This document shows, one piece after another, positions 25,896 to 34,615 of a stretch of 64,000 nucleotides of DNA (positions within the stretch are counted from its first letter, which is position 1; each line of letters starts with the position of its first letter). This stretch comes from Arthrobacter sp. EM1 (GTDB lineage Bacteria; Actinomycetota; Actinomycetes; Actinomycetales; Micrococcaceae): NCBI RefSeq assembly GCF_029964055.1, contig NZ_CP124836.1:3162001-3226000 (forward strand), read 5' to 3'. The notes under the pieces were generated by a model, which ran no database searches, was not told where the DNA came from, and saw nothing but the letters and a program-made list of their open reading frames with translations. The position numbers and the translations under genes are program-made.

Positions 25896-26025
25896 GGCCT
25901 GCTCCTAGAATTCCGCGGTGAGAATGCCGCTACCTCAATAGTCCTCCCGGATTCTTTGTGTTTTCTTAGACAATGCTGTCCCCCGGATTTGAGTCTTCCC
26001 GGCTTGTCAGCGGCCGGCGAAGCGC

Positions 26026-27243
26026 TCAGGCAAGCGGCAGGGTGACCACAATAGAGGCCCCGCCCTCCGGTGGATGCGGCTCTACGCGCACGGTTCCGTG
26101 GTGCAGCGAGACAATCTCGGCCACAAGCGCCAGCCCAAGCCCGTAATGGCGCGGCTTCCCGGTGGCGGGAGCCTCGGGGCGGGCGGAGGCGAACCGTTCA
26201 AAGGCGCGCGCCTCTGTCCCGGCGGCAAAGCCGGCTCCGTCGTCGGTGACCCGAAGCACTGCGTCCCTGCCGCGGGTACTGACGCTGATGCGGACTGCGG
26301 TCCTGGCGTGGTCCAGTGCATTGGAAATGAGCGCGGTGAAGACCCGGCCCAGCGACACCGCGGACCCGCGGACGACGACGGGCTCCTGCGGGAACTCTGT
26401 TTCCAGCCGGAGGGACTGTGACTCTGCCTGCCCGCCGGCAAGGGCTGCGGCGCCGCCCCCGACGACACAAAGGTTGACCGGTGTGAAGTCTGCCGCTCCC
26501 CGGGGGTCGGCCGCCATCAGCAAGTCGTCCAGGATCCCTGTCAGCAGCTTTGAGTCATTGACGATGCCTTCGACGCCTTTCGCGATCTCCTGCGGTGCCG
26601 GAGCCGCACCGGAGCCCATCAGCCGCCGGCGCAGCAGCTGCGCCCTGGTGCTAAGCAACGTCAACGGAGTCCGCAGTTCGTGGCTGGCGTCGGCGATGAA
26701 CCGGCGCTGCAGTGCCACACTCTCCACCAGCGGAAGCATGGCACGCCTTGCCATCCATACGGAAGCGGCTGCGGCGAGGACCGCGGCGGCCGCTCCGGCA
26801 ACCACCAGTGCGAGGATCAGCCGGTCCGACTCCTCCTGCCGTTCTCGCTGGTCGACGGCGGCCTGGACCACCCTGCCGTCGTGGAAAGCGGTTAAAACGG
26901 CATAGGTCCGGCCCGCTACCTGGACTTTCCCCCGTTCGCTCCCGCCGGCCACACTCACGCGGGAGATGGCAGCGACGTCCGGCAGTCCTGCCGGCATGTT
27001 GCGTGAAACACTCAGCTGGCCGTTGCTGGAGATGGCCAGGAAGACGTCCAGCGGGGCATCCCGGGTTGAGTCAATCAGGGTGGCCCCCACCAGTTTCCGG
27101 TTGTCTGCTTCATCGGCGCCGGCGGCCACGACGGAGAGCATAAGTCCACCCATAAGCGCGAGCAGAACCACGATAAGCGCAGCGAACTGAACGGCGAGCC
27201 GCACCACCGCGCCCTTCGAGTCAGTGCTGGCACGGGACCTCAA
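26026..27243 (-). CDS. Sensor histidine kinase (HisKA/HATPase)
   Basis: A 405 aa membrane kinase. Two helices near 12-33 and 145-170 enclose an extracytoplasmic sensor of about 110 residues. The phosphorylated His lies in FIADASHELRTPLTLL near residue 192. The ATP-binding domain has N-box SNALDHART, DDGAGFAAG and GLGLALVAEI. The TTG start overlaps the response-regulator stop (TTGA). With that partner it probably controls the redox operon downstream. Confidence 0.9.
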   Translation of the reverse strand: MRSRASTDSKGAVVRLAVQFAALIVVLLALMGGLMLSVVAAGADEADNRKLVGATLIDSTRDAPLDVFLAISSNGQLSVSRNMPAGLPDVAAISRVSVAGGSERGKVQVAGRTYAVLTAFHDGRVVQAAVDQRERQEESDRLILALVVAGAAAAVLAAAASVWMARRAMLPLVESVALQRRFIADASHELRTPLTLLSTRAQLLRRRLMGSGAAPAPQEIAKGVEGIVNDSKLLTGILDDLLMAADPRGAADFTPVNLCVVGGGAAALAGGQAESQSLRLETEFPQEPVVVRGSAVSLGRVFTALISNALDHARTAVRISVSTRGRDAVLRVTDDGAGFAAGTEARAFERFASARPEAPATGKPRHYGLGLALVAEIVSLHHGTVRVEPHPPEGGASIVVTLPLA

Positions 27244-27908
27244 CGGATTTCTCCGAGCCGGTAGCCGACTCCGCGGACTGTCAGCACCGAGGACCGGCCC
27301 AGTTTCTTCCGCAGGTAGTGCACGTAGGTGTCCACGACGCCGTCGTCGTCGGCATCCGGGAATACCGCGCTGACAAGGCCTTCCCGGGTGAAGATCTGGC
27401 GGGGGCTGCGGGCCAGCTGGGCCAGCAGCTCACTTTCCCGCTCGGACAGGACAATGACCGTTCCGGTGGCTGAGGTGACCGTGCGGCCGTCAACGTCCAG
27501 CATGCCGCCCGGGACCCGGACGGCGCCGGCCCGCGTCGGATGGCGGCGCAGCAGGGACCGCAGCCGGGCAAGGAGCTCGTCGACGTCGAAGGGTTTGCCC
27601 AGGTAATCCTCCGCGCCCCGGTCAAGGCCTTCCACGCGGTCCGCAGGATTGCTCAGCGCAGAGAGGATAAGTGCAGGGGCATCCACGCCGCGGTCCCGAA
27701 GCCGCTCAAGAACGTCCAGTCCTTCGATGGCCGGGAGCCCCCGATCCATCAGCAGCACGTCGAACTCCTGGCTGAGACCCTCATGCAGGGCGCGTTGCCC
27801 GTCCTGGGCCAGCACCACGGTGTAGCCCTCGCCCGCAAGCAGCTCGCTGAGCATTGCGGCCAGGCTTGAATCGTCTTCCACCAGCAGCACCCTCGGCCCA
27901 ACCGTCAT
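27240..27908 (-). CDS. OmpR/PhoB-type response regulator
   Basis: A 222 aa two-domain regulator. The receiver domain has acidic pair VEDD, phospho-acceptor Asp in LLMDRGLP near residue 54 and Lys in YLGKPFD near 104. The C-terminal winged helix shows LSERESELLAQLAR and VDTYVHYLRKKLG with the recognition helix, and VRGVGYRL at the end. ATG 27908 has a TATACT -10 box 7 nt upstream, so the mRNA is probably leaderless. It overlaps the kinase gene. Confidence 0.92.
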   Translation of the reverse strand: MTVGPRVLLVEDDSSLAAMLSELLAGEGYTVVLAQDGQRALHEGLSQEFDVLLMDRGLPAIEGLDVLERLRDRGVDAPALILSALSNPADRVEGLDRGAEDYLGKPFDVDELLARLRSLLRRHPTRAGAVRVPGGMLDVDGRTVTSATGTVIVLSERESELLAQLARSPRQIFTREGLVSAVFPDADDDGVVDTYVHYLRKKLGRSSVLTVRGVGYRLGEIR

Positions 27909-27915
27909 GGTCTGA

Positions 27916-27941
27916 AGTATAGGTCCGGCGCCAGCGCCGGA
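27916..27941 (-). promoter_or_regulatory. Response-regulator promoter with overlapping palindrome
   Basis: The -10 box TATACT (27916-27921, minus strand) is flanked by a perfect inverted repeat TCCGGCGC-CA-GCGCCGGA at 27924-27941. The repeat lies in the -35/-10 spacer, a place where a bound regulator would block or aid RNA polymerase. Confidence 0.45.
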
Positions 27942-27951
27942 GCCGTGCGGG

Positions 27952-28012
27952 GGTGCCGTGCGCGGCTGGCCCGCGGGGGTGCCCTGCGGCGGTGCCGTGC
28001 GGGGCTGGCCCG
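27952..28012. repeat. Two 22-bp direct repeats, 39-bp period
   Basis: Copies at 27952-27973 and 27991-28012 differ at one base; the core is GGTGCCGTGC and GGCTGGCCCG. They lie between the MFS stop and the response-regulator promoter. They may be a local duplication or regulator sites. Confidence 0.6.
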
Positions 28013-28060
28013 GCCACCCAGCTCGCGGCAACCGGGCAACATAAGGGCGGACGCCGGGCC

Positions 28061-29521
28061 CTAACCCTTCGACCTCCCCCGGCCGGGCCTCGCCGATGCC
28101 TGCGGCGCGGCCACCCGCGGGGCGACCACGACGACGGCGGCGGCGATCACCGCTGTAAGCGCGAAGACGCCGGCAAAGGAGGCCGCCAGCGCGCCCGCCG
28201 TGGTGAACGCGGAAAAGACAATTCCCGTGGTGGCGAGGGACAGGGCACCGCCGAGCGAGTCGGAAATGGACATCGCGGAGCTGTTGAAGCCCTCGTTCTG
28301 CTTGCTGGACAGGCCCAGGGTCATCACGCTGAGGCGGGCGTACATCAGCCCCATGCCGCCTCCGGCGAGTACCCACGCGGCGATCGCGACGACGGCTGGC
28401 CAGCCGAGGACCGTGGTCACCAGCACCAGGGCGATTGCGGCAAGCACCAACGCCGCGCCGATTCGGACTGCTCGGCGGTGATCCAGGCGCTCCCCGAGCC
28501 GGCCCTGGACTGCGGAGCCGGCGGCCCAGGCGACGGCGCCGCCGGTCAGGGTGAGCCCGGCGAAAGTGGGTGTGAAGGAGTATCGCTCCACCAGCAGGTA
28601 GGGCAGGTAAACCTCGGCGCCGAAAAACGAAGCAGCCGCTAAGCCGCGGGTGAGGATGACGCTGGGGAGGCCGCGTTGGGCGGTCAAAGTGCCCTGCGGC
28701 ACCAGCGGGCGGACGGCGATCAGGGCCACGGCCACGGCGGCAACGGCCACGACTCCGCCGGCCACCGGAAGCCGGACGGAGAGGTTCAAGCCGAGGACGG
28801 CGAGCGCCGCGAGGGTAGCCCACGCAAGCCGGCCATAGCCCCAGGCCTTCCGCGCACCGCCAGTGGACATGTCCACCGGCGGTGCGCCTTCCGGGATGTC
28901 GGCGTCGGGCGTGCCGTGCAGTCCGCGCAGTGCCGGCACAATCATGAGCAGGGCCGGAACCACAAGCCCCACTACGCCCAGGAAGACCCAGTGCCAACTG
29001 GCCAGCTGCGCCACGAGGCCGGCGGCGAAGGGGCCCACCAGCGAAGGAATCACCCAGGCCGCGGAAAAAGCGGCGAAAATCTTCGGGTGCAGTGCCCGCG
29101 GATAAACCCGGGCGATCACGACATACAGCGCCACCGTAATTGCGCCGCCGCCGAGGCCTTGGACCAGGCGGCCTGCCACGAGGGCCGGCATACTCCCGGC
29201 CGTTCCGGCGGCCAGCAGCCCAACCGCAAACATGGCCACGGACGCGTACAGCGGCCCCACCGGGCCGTGCCTGTCAGACCAGTTGCCAGCGGCCACCATG
29301 CCAATAACGCCCGTGGCGAACGGCCCGGCAAACGCCAGGGCGTAGAGGGCAGCCCCATCCAGCTCACGGCTGACCACCGGCATGATCGTGGTCACCGCCA
29401 GCGATTCGAAAGCGGCCAGGAACACCAAGGCGCAGGCACCCAGGGTCACGAGTAAATAGTCGCGGTCGAAGATGCCTGCTGAATTTAGGCTCGAAACGCG
29501 GGCGGGTCGGAGTGCGGGCAT
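28061..29521 (-). CDS. MFS drug-exporter-like transporter
   Basis: A 486 aa major facilitator with 12-14 predicted helices. The helix 1 region reads FESLAVTTIMPVVSRELDG, the motif A loop GNWSDRHGPVGP, and LVQGLGGGAITVALY matches the drug:H+ antiporter-type motif C area. The C-terminus is basic. The start has a weak ribosome-binding site. Substrate unknown; neighbouring genes give no clue. Confidence 0.85.
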   Translation of the reverse strand: MPALRPARVSSLNSAGIFDRDYLLVTLGACALVFLAAFESLAVTTIMPVVSRELDGAALYALAFAGPFATGVIGMVAAGNWSDRHGPVGPLYASVAMFAVGLLAAGTAGSMPALVAGRLVQGLGGGAITVALYVVIARVYPRALHPKIFAAFSAAWVIPSLVGPFAAGLVAQLASWHWVFLGVVGLVVPALLMIVPALRGLHGTPDADIPEGAPPVDMSTGGARKAWGYGRLAWATLAALAVLGLNLSVRLPVAGGVVAVAAVAVALIAVRPLVPQGTLTAQRGLPSVILTRGLAAASFFGAEVYLPYLLVERYSFTPTFAGLTLTGGAVAWAAGSAVQGRLGERLDHRRAVRIGAALVLAAIALVLVTTVLGWPAVVAIAAWVLAGGGMGLMYARLSVMTLGLSSKQNEGFNSSAMSISDSLGGALSLATTGIVFSAFTTAGALAASFAGVFALTAVIAAAVVVVAPRVAAPQASARPGRGRSKG

Positions 29522-29659
29522 GGCCTGATCGGTGGTCAGGGACGCAGCTCTAAAACATCAACCAAAACTGAGGTAGTGCCGGTCCGGGGGTTTGCTGGAG
29601 CTTTCAACGAATAACGCCAGAAGGTTAAGGGAAGCATGCCACAGCAGGCCCTTCGCGCC

Positions 29660-29794
29660 CTAGCGCGGGATTCCCGGCTCACGCTGCCGCAGCGCCAGCG
29701 CGGCGGTCACGGCCGCGGACGGCGAATGCAGCCATTTAGTGAAGCCGGCGTCCGGCGCTTCCAGGTTTAAAGTCACATCCGGGGTGCTGGGCAT
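29660..29794 (-). CDS. Possible 44-aa ORF coupled to the ABC ATPase gene
   Basis: The ATG shares its last base with the TGA of the ABC ATPase gene (TGATG), and the 44-codon frame reads STPDVTLNLEAPDAGFTKWL, then an Ala-rich end REPGIPR. Coupling suggests it is or was translated. It may be the stump of a longer third gene, since no domain is recognised. Confidence 0.35.
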   Translation of the reverse strand: MPSTPDVTLNLEAPDAGFTKWLHSPSAAVTAALALRQREPGIPR

Positions 29795-30516
29795 CAGACG
29801 GTGGTCAGCACGGGGGCGGTGAGCTTGCCGTCGCGCATGGTGGCGACCGAGTCGGTCAGCGGGACGAATTCGGTGTCGTGGGTGACCATAACGGTGGCGA
29901 CCATAAAGTCGTCGGTGACACGGCGCAGGAGCCGGACGATCGAGCCGCTGCGTTCGTGGTCCAGGGCCGCGGTGGGTTCGTCCACGAGCAGGACCTTGGG
30001 ATCGCCCATCAGGGCGCGGGCGATGTTGACCCGCTGGCGCTGGCCGCCGGAGAGCTGGTGCGGCCGTTTGTCCGCACTCGAGGAGAGTCCGACGACGTCG
30101 AGCAGTTCCGCGGCTTTCGCACGGGCGGCTTTGACGGACTTTCCGCGCAGGTGATCGCCGATGATGAGTTGTTCGGCGGCCGTCAGGGACGCGAGCAGGT
30201 TCGGTTGCTGGAAGATGATGCCGATCTTCTCCCGACGCAGCGCGGTGAGGTCCTTGTCGCCGAGCCCGGTGGCGTCAGTTCCGTCGATGATCACGAGGCC
30301 ACGGGTGGGGCGGACGAGGGTGGCGGCGGCGGCGAGGAGACTGGATTTGCCGGAACCTGACGGACCGACGAGGGAGACCATCTGACCCGCCTGTACGGTG
30401 AGGTTCACAGCGTCAAGGGCCTTGATGGTTCCGTCCCCGTCCGGGTATTCGAGGCTGACGTTGACGAGGTGGAGGGGACCGCGCTCGGAGGTGCGGGAGC
30501 TGGAGGTAGAGGACAT
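29794..30516 (-). CDS. MacB-like ABC transporter ATP-binding protein
   Basis: A 240 aa ATPase of the lipoprotein/MacB export type. It has Walker A GPSGSGKS near residue 55, the Q-loop IFQQPNLLASLTAAEQ, signature LSGGQRQRV near 158, Walker B VLLVDEPTAALD near 178 and the H-loop VMVTHDTEFV. ATG preceded by GAAAGGA. It works with the FtsX-like permease 73 nt upstream. Cargo may be an antibiotic peptide or a lipoprotein; the adjacent NarL-type kinase pair suggests induction by a cell-envelope signal. Confidence 0.92.
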   Translation of the reverse strand: MSSTSSSRTSERGPLHLVNVSLEYPDGDGTIKALDAVNLTVQAGQMVSLVGPSGSGKSSLLAAAATLVRPTRGLVIIDGTDATGLGDKDLTALRREKIGIIFQQPNLLASLTAAEQLIIGDHLRGKSVKAARAKAAELLDVVGLSSSADKRPHQLSGGQRQRVNIARALMGDPKVLLVDEPTAALDHERSGSIVRLLRRVTDDFMVATVMVTHDTEFVPLTDSVATMRDGKLTAPVLTTV

Positions 30517-30589
30517 GGTGTTGTTTCCTTTCAAAATGTGCACGGGCCGGGATCTGCGCTGCGGACGCGGCCAGGCGTCCGGGGAGGTT

Positions 30590-31723
30590 TTAGTTCCCGC
30601 CGAGGGCGATGAGGGCGTCGACCTTGGTGACGCGGCGGACCGCCAGCGCCGCTCCGGCAAGGCCGAGGGCGATGATTCCAAGGATGGGCAGGAGTGTTGT
30701 TGCGGGGTTGACCAGGAAGGGGGCTGCCTGGGCGGCGAAGAAGCCGCCGAGGATGCCGATCCCGCCGCCGAGTCCGGCCCCGGCCAGCAGCACGACAGCG
30801 GCCTGGGTGATGGCGTCACGCAGGATGTAGGCACTTGATCCGCCCATCGCCTTCAGCACGGCGATGTCGCGGGTCCGCTGGACGGTCCATACGGTCAGGA
30901 AGGCCACGATGACCAGGGCGGAGATGCCGTAGAGGAACGCCTGCATCAGAAGCAGGGAGCCGTTCTCGCTCTTGTAGGACCCCAGTGCCTGGAAGGATCC
31001 GGTGCGTGTCGCACTTACGGTGCGGGCTGCTGCGTTCGCGGCTGCCTCGTCAACGGAGGCGCCGTCGTTGTAGGTGACGGCGGCGACGGTTCCGAGCTGC
31101 TCCGGGTCGCTCAGGTGGGCCAGCTTCGACCAGGCGGGAAGCGCTGTCCAGACGACGCTGGTGTGCGAGTACCACTGGTCCTCGACCACTGCACTGACGG
31201 TCAGTTCGATTCCCCCGACGCTGGCCCTGTCCCCGATTGTCATGGAAAGGGCTTTGGCGACGGTTTTGCCGATCACCACGGTGTCCGCGGTGACCCGGGA
31301 CGGCGCCAGCCGGGCGTCCGGCGAGACACCGAAGACTGCGACGTTGGTGGTGCCGGTACCCGCCCCGGTATCCGCGGCCACGGCCTGGAACCGGGTCTGG
31401 CTGATGCCCACTGCCTCCGCGTTCCGGACGCCGGCCCGGTTTCTCCAGCTGTCGAGCTGGGCGGCGGTGACTTCGCTTTCGGTGAAGGAGGCCTTGGGCT
31501 CGTTGGTGCCCGGGGCGCCAAAGACGATGCTGTCCACTGCCTTGGCGTCGACTCCCCCGCCGTTGGTGGCGCCGAGTTTGTCAATGGCCGACGTCGACTG
31601 GTCGCCCAGCCCGGCTGTGAGTCCCGAGAGCATAACGAGCAGCAGGGTGATCAGGGCAACGACGCCGCCCATCAGGGCAAACCTGCCCTTGGCGAAGCGG
31701 ATATCGCGGATGGCAAGAAACAC
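30590..31723 (-). CDS. FtsX/MacB-type ABC permease
   Basis: A 377 aa permease with one N-terminal helix (FALMGGVVALITLLLVMLSG), a large extracytoplasmic domain of about 215 residues and three C-terminal helices ending VRRVTKVDALIALGGN. This is the FtsX topology. The conserved loop IAVLKAMGGSSAYILRDA precedes the second helix. The GTG start at 31723 follows GAAAGAAG. It partners the ATPase gene downstream. Confidence 0.9.
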   Translation of the reverse strand: MFLAIRDIRFAKGRFALMGGVVALITLLLVMLSGLTAGLGDQSTSAIDKLGATNGGGVDAKAVDSIVFGAPGTNEPKASFTESEVTAAQLDSWRNRAGVRNAEAVGISQTRFQAVAADTGAGTGTTNVAVFGVSPDARLAPSRVTADTVVIGKTVAKALSMTIGDRASVGGIELTVSAVVEDQWYSHTSVVWTALPAWSKLAHLSDPEQLGTVAAVTYNDGASVDEAAANAAARTVSATRTGSFQALGSYKSENGSLLLMQAFLYGISALVIVAFLTVWTVQRTRDIAVLKAMGGSSAYILRDAITQAAVVLLAGAGLGGGIGILGGFFAAQAAPFLVNPATTLLPILGIIALGLAGAALAVRRVTKVDALIALGGN

Positions 31724-31821
31724 GTTTGTTCTTCTTTCAGTGGGTGAGGCGGTGGCCGGAAAAGCTCCTAGATCCACTCTCCCGCGGGCAGGCGGCGGCG
31801 CCATCGTGCAGTTGATTGAGC

Positions 31822-31866
31822 CGCGGTCGAAGAATGGTTGAGCCCCGGGTCAACCATTTGATTGAT
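31822..31866. promoter_or_regulatory. Operator array between ABC transporter and kinase genes
   Basis: A perfect inverted repeat ATGGTTGA-N8-TCAACCAT covers 31834-31857. It is flanked on both sides by TTGATTGA (about 31822 and 31859). The array lies between the two divergent transcription units, the expected site for the NarL-type regulator encoded next to it. Confidence 0.55.
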
Positions 31867-31899
31867 CCGGCCCGGGCCGGGCAGGCATAAGCTGATCCA

Positions 31900-33237
31900 A
31901 TGCCTGCCACGGAACCACTCCACGCCCGGAACGGGACCGGTCTTAGCCGACCCGGCGACCCGCTTCGCGGACTGGACGCTGCGCCCTCCGTTGCGATCCT
32001 GCGCGTACTGAGGGTCACCCTGCACGTCGGCTTCGCCGCCCTGCTCGGAGTGGCTGTCCTGAGGCTCCTGGTGTCCAATGAGAGGGACCCCGGGCGGTAT
32101 GCCTTGGCCGGGACAGCGCTTGTTCTGGCCGGGGTTTACCTCACCGGCACCATGATGGAAAAGCGCTTCGCCGCCGGCAGCACAGAGCGCGATCCGCGCC
32201 GCTACGGTGTCCTGTGGCTGGGAATCGTCACCGCTTTGTGGGCCCTCCTGCTGGCCGGAAGTTCCGACTTCGCATGGCTGGCTTTCCCGCTCTTCTTCCT
32301 GCATTTGCACCTGTTGCCGCGACCGGTGGCGCTGCCGATGATCGCGCTGATGACGATCGCGGTGATTGCGGCCCAGTGGGGGGCCAGCGGACTTCCCGCC
32401 CCGCAGCTCGCCGTGGTCCTTGGTCCGCTGTTTGGCGCGGCGTTTTCGGTCGTGACCGGGCTGGCCTACCGTGCCCTGTACCGCGAAGCCGAGAACCAGC
32501 GCCGTGCAGCCGATGAACTCCGCCGGACCCGTGCGGAGCTGGCAGCAACCCAGCACGACGCCGGTGTCCTGGCCGAACGCGAGCGGCTGGCCCGGGAAAT
32601 CCACGACACCCTTGCCCAGGGGCTCTCCAGCATTGTGCTGGTGGCCCGCGCGGCCGAAAAGTCGCTCGCCGCCGGGGACACGGCCACCGCGGCGGCACGT
32701 TTCGCGCTGGTGCAGCAGACAGCCTCGGAGAACCTCGCCGAAGCCCGGAACTTCGTCCGCGGACTATCGTCCCCTCATCTGCAGGAAACCTCCCTTGTGG
32801 AAACCCTTCGCAGGCTCTGCGACACCACGGAGACCAGCTCCGCGGCCGGGGGCGTTGGGCTGCGGTGCCGGTTCGAGCTCGACGGGACCCCCGCGGAGCT
32901 GCCGCAGCCGTACCGGGTGACCCTGCTCCGGGCAGCCCAGGCCAGCCTCGCCAACGTCAGGGACCACGCGAAAGCGGGCAACGCAGTTGTGACCGTCGCG
33001 TTTCTGGGCAGTGAAGTCACCATGGACATCTACGACGACGGCATCGGCTTCGACCCCGCCGGGTTGGCTGCCCGGATGAACGAACGGACGGATGGAAGCG
33101 GTTTCGGAATCCGGTCACTTCAGGAAAGGGTCACGGCGCTCAACGGCTCGCTCGAGATCGAATCAGCCCCCGGGGAGGGTACGGTGGTGGCCATCCGGCT
33201 GCCACTGGACGACGCCCCGGAGAGGGAACAACAATGA
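31900..33237 (+). CDS. NarL-type sensor histidine kinase (HisKA_3)
   Basis: A 445 aa kinase with five to six membrane helices in residues 25-185 and little extracytoplasmic sequence, so it probably senses within the membrane or through the ABC transporter. The phospho-His is in LAREIHDTLAQGLSSIV near residue 231. The ATPase motifs are RAAQASLANVRDHAKA, YDDGIGFDP and GFGIRSLQERV. TAAGCT at 31888-31893 lies 6 nt from the ATG (leaderless). The stop overlaps the regulator start (ATGA). Confidence 0.9.
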   Translation: MPATEPLHARNGTGLSRPGDPLRGLDAAPSVAILRVLRVTLHVGFAALLGVAVLRLLVSNERDPGRYALAGTALVLAGVYLTGTMMEKRFAAGSTERDPRRYGVLWLGIVTALWALLLAGSSDFAWLAFPLFFLHLHLLPRPVALPMIALMTIAVIAAQWGASGLPAPQLAVVLGPLFGAAFSVVTGLAYRALYREAENQRRAADELRRTRAELAATQHDAGVLAERERLAREIHDTLAQGLSSIVLVARAAEKSLAAGDTATAAARFALVQQTASENLAEARNFVRGLSSPHLQETSLVETLRRLCDTTETSSAAGGVGLRCRFELDGTPAELPQPYRVTLLRAAQASLANVRDHAKAGNAVVTVAFLGSEVTMDIYDDGIGFDPAGLAARMNERTDGSGFGIRSLQERVTALNGSLEIESAPGEGTVVAIRLPLDDAPEREQQ

Positions 33238-33893
33238 ACGAGATCCGCATCCTGCTGGTCGATGACCACCCCGTTGTCAGGGCGGGGCTGCGGGCCATGC
33301 TCACCGAATTCGAGGGCATCTCGGTGGCAGCCGAAGCAGCCGACGGCGACGCAGCGCTCAAGGAACTCAAACGGTTGAAAACCCTGGGCGACCGCGTGGA
33401 TGTTGTGCTGATGGACCTGCAAATGGGCGCAGGCATGGACGGAGTCACAGCGACCTCGCAGATCAAGCTGCTGGAGGCCGCCCCGCCGGTCCTGATCCTG
33501 ACCACGTACGACACGGATGCGGACATCCTGGCCGCCGTCGAGGCGGGGGCCAGCGGCTACATGCTCAAGGATGCACCGCCAGAACAGATCCGGCAGGCCG
33601 TGCTGGCTGCCGCCGCCGGACAGACTGCCCTGGCTCCCAAAATAGCGGCCCTGCTGATGAACCGGATCAGCAATCCCACAGCTGTCCTCACGCAGCGGGA
33701 GGTCCAACTGCTGGAATTGCTGGCGACCGGGCTCAGCAACCGCGCTATCGCGAAACAGAGCTTCATCTCGGAGGCAACCGTAAAGACGCACCTGGTGCAC
33801 ATCTACGGCAAACTGGGTGTGGACAACCGCACCGCAGCCATCGCGGCAGCAACCCGGCGCCGAATCATCCGGGCCCCCGGCCAGCAAGGATAG
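33234..33893 (+). CDS. NarL/LuxR-type response regulator
   Basis: A 219 aa regulator. The receiver has VDDHPVVRAGL at the start, phospho-Asp in VVLMDLQMGAGMDGV near residue 61 and Lys in GYMLKDAPP. The LuxR-type HTH is LTQREVQLLELLATGLSNRA, then FISEATVKTHLVHIYGKLGV. It overlaps the kinase gene and probably binds the repeats at 31822-31866 to control the ABC transporter. Confidence 0.93.
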   Translation: MNEIRILLVDDHPVVRAGLRAMLTEFEGISVAAEAADGDAALKELKRLKTLGDRVDVVLMDLQMGAGMDGVTATSQIKLLEAAPPVLILTTYDTDADILAAVEAGASGYMLKDAPPEQIRQAVLAAAAGQTALAPKIAALLMNRISNPTAVLTQREVQLLELLATGLSNRAIAKQSFISEATVKTHLVHIYGKLGVDNRTAAIAAATRRRIIRAPGQQG

Positions 33894-33919
33894 GACCCCC
33901 TCGGCGCTCTTTCCGGGTC

Positions 33920-34440
33920 CGTCAGCCGCCGATGAAGCGGTCCCGCCCGGCACGGTAGCCGAATACCGCGGCCAGCGAACCAACCGCGAGGAAAAGCACA
34001 CCCGCCGCCGCGAAGGACCCCGTGGCCTGGTGCAGTTGGCCGACCATCAGGGTGCCGGTGGAACCCACCCCGTAGCCCACACCCTGCATCATGCCGGACA
34101 GGTGCGCGGCGGTGTGCCCGTCGTTCGCGCAGGATCGGGGCCAGCCAAGCGAAAACGCTGAAGGACATCATGGCTTGGAGGACCATAAAGAGGGTCACCT
34201 GCCATGCCACCGCCGAGCGCCACACATTGACGCCGCCGCGCGAAGCGTGGTGGGTGCCGTGGGGCTGCCTGATGGCCAGCGGCACAAACAGCAGAAGAAC
34301 AACGCCGGCGGGCAGCGCCCAGAACCGCAGCGCCGCGGTCCATTCCCGGTCGCGCTGAAGACCGGGTAGGTGAACCCTGCGCCAAGCGCAGCGGAGGCGC
34401 AGATCGCGGTGGTCTAGAGCCCGCCCATCAGGCCGTAGCG
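33920..34440 (-). pseudogene. Degraded duplicate of the CynX/NimT-type MFS gene
   Basis: Nearly base-for-base similar to the 3' part of the intact MFS gene at 38473-39780. It keeps the same stop region but lacks about 270 bp (a join near 34109 where the intact gene continues) and carries single-base changes and a loss near 34347 (CCCGGTCGC where the intact gene has CGCCCGTCGC). Homology ends at about 34437 inside the gene, so the 5' half is missing. It cannot make a transporter. Confidence 0.85.
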
Positions 34441-34615
34441 GCGGTGGAAAATTCCGGCCATTTCCGGAGCGCGCTCCTCGCGGGATGGCGGGCTGGCAGC
34501 GGGGCTCAGGGATGAAGCTTATGCGAACGGCGTCTCCGGCGGGAGCCCGCCGCGGGCAGCAACCTGCCACGGCCCGCAGCCTGGCGCCGCGCCGCGCGGG
34601 CGGGACCCCGCCGGT
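34441..34615. other. Intergenic, no gene seen
   Basis: GC-rich sequence between the MFS pseudogene and the Lrp-type gene. It holds an imperfect inverted repeat around GCGGGAGCCCGCCG but no convincing coding region. Confidence 0.4.

Noticed and set aside
27909..28997. N-terminal extension of the response regulator to about 585 codons
   Set aside because: The extra part is a shadow of the MFS gene; the receiver domain starts at 27908 with a proper promoter.
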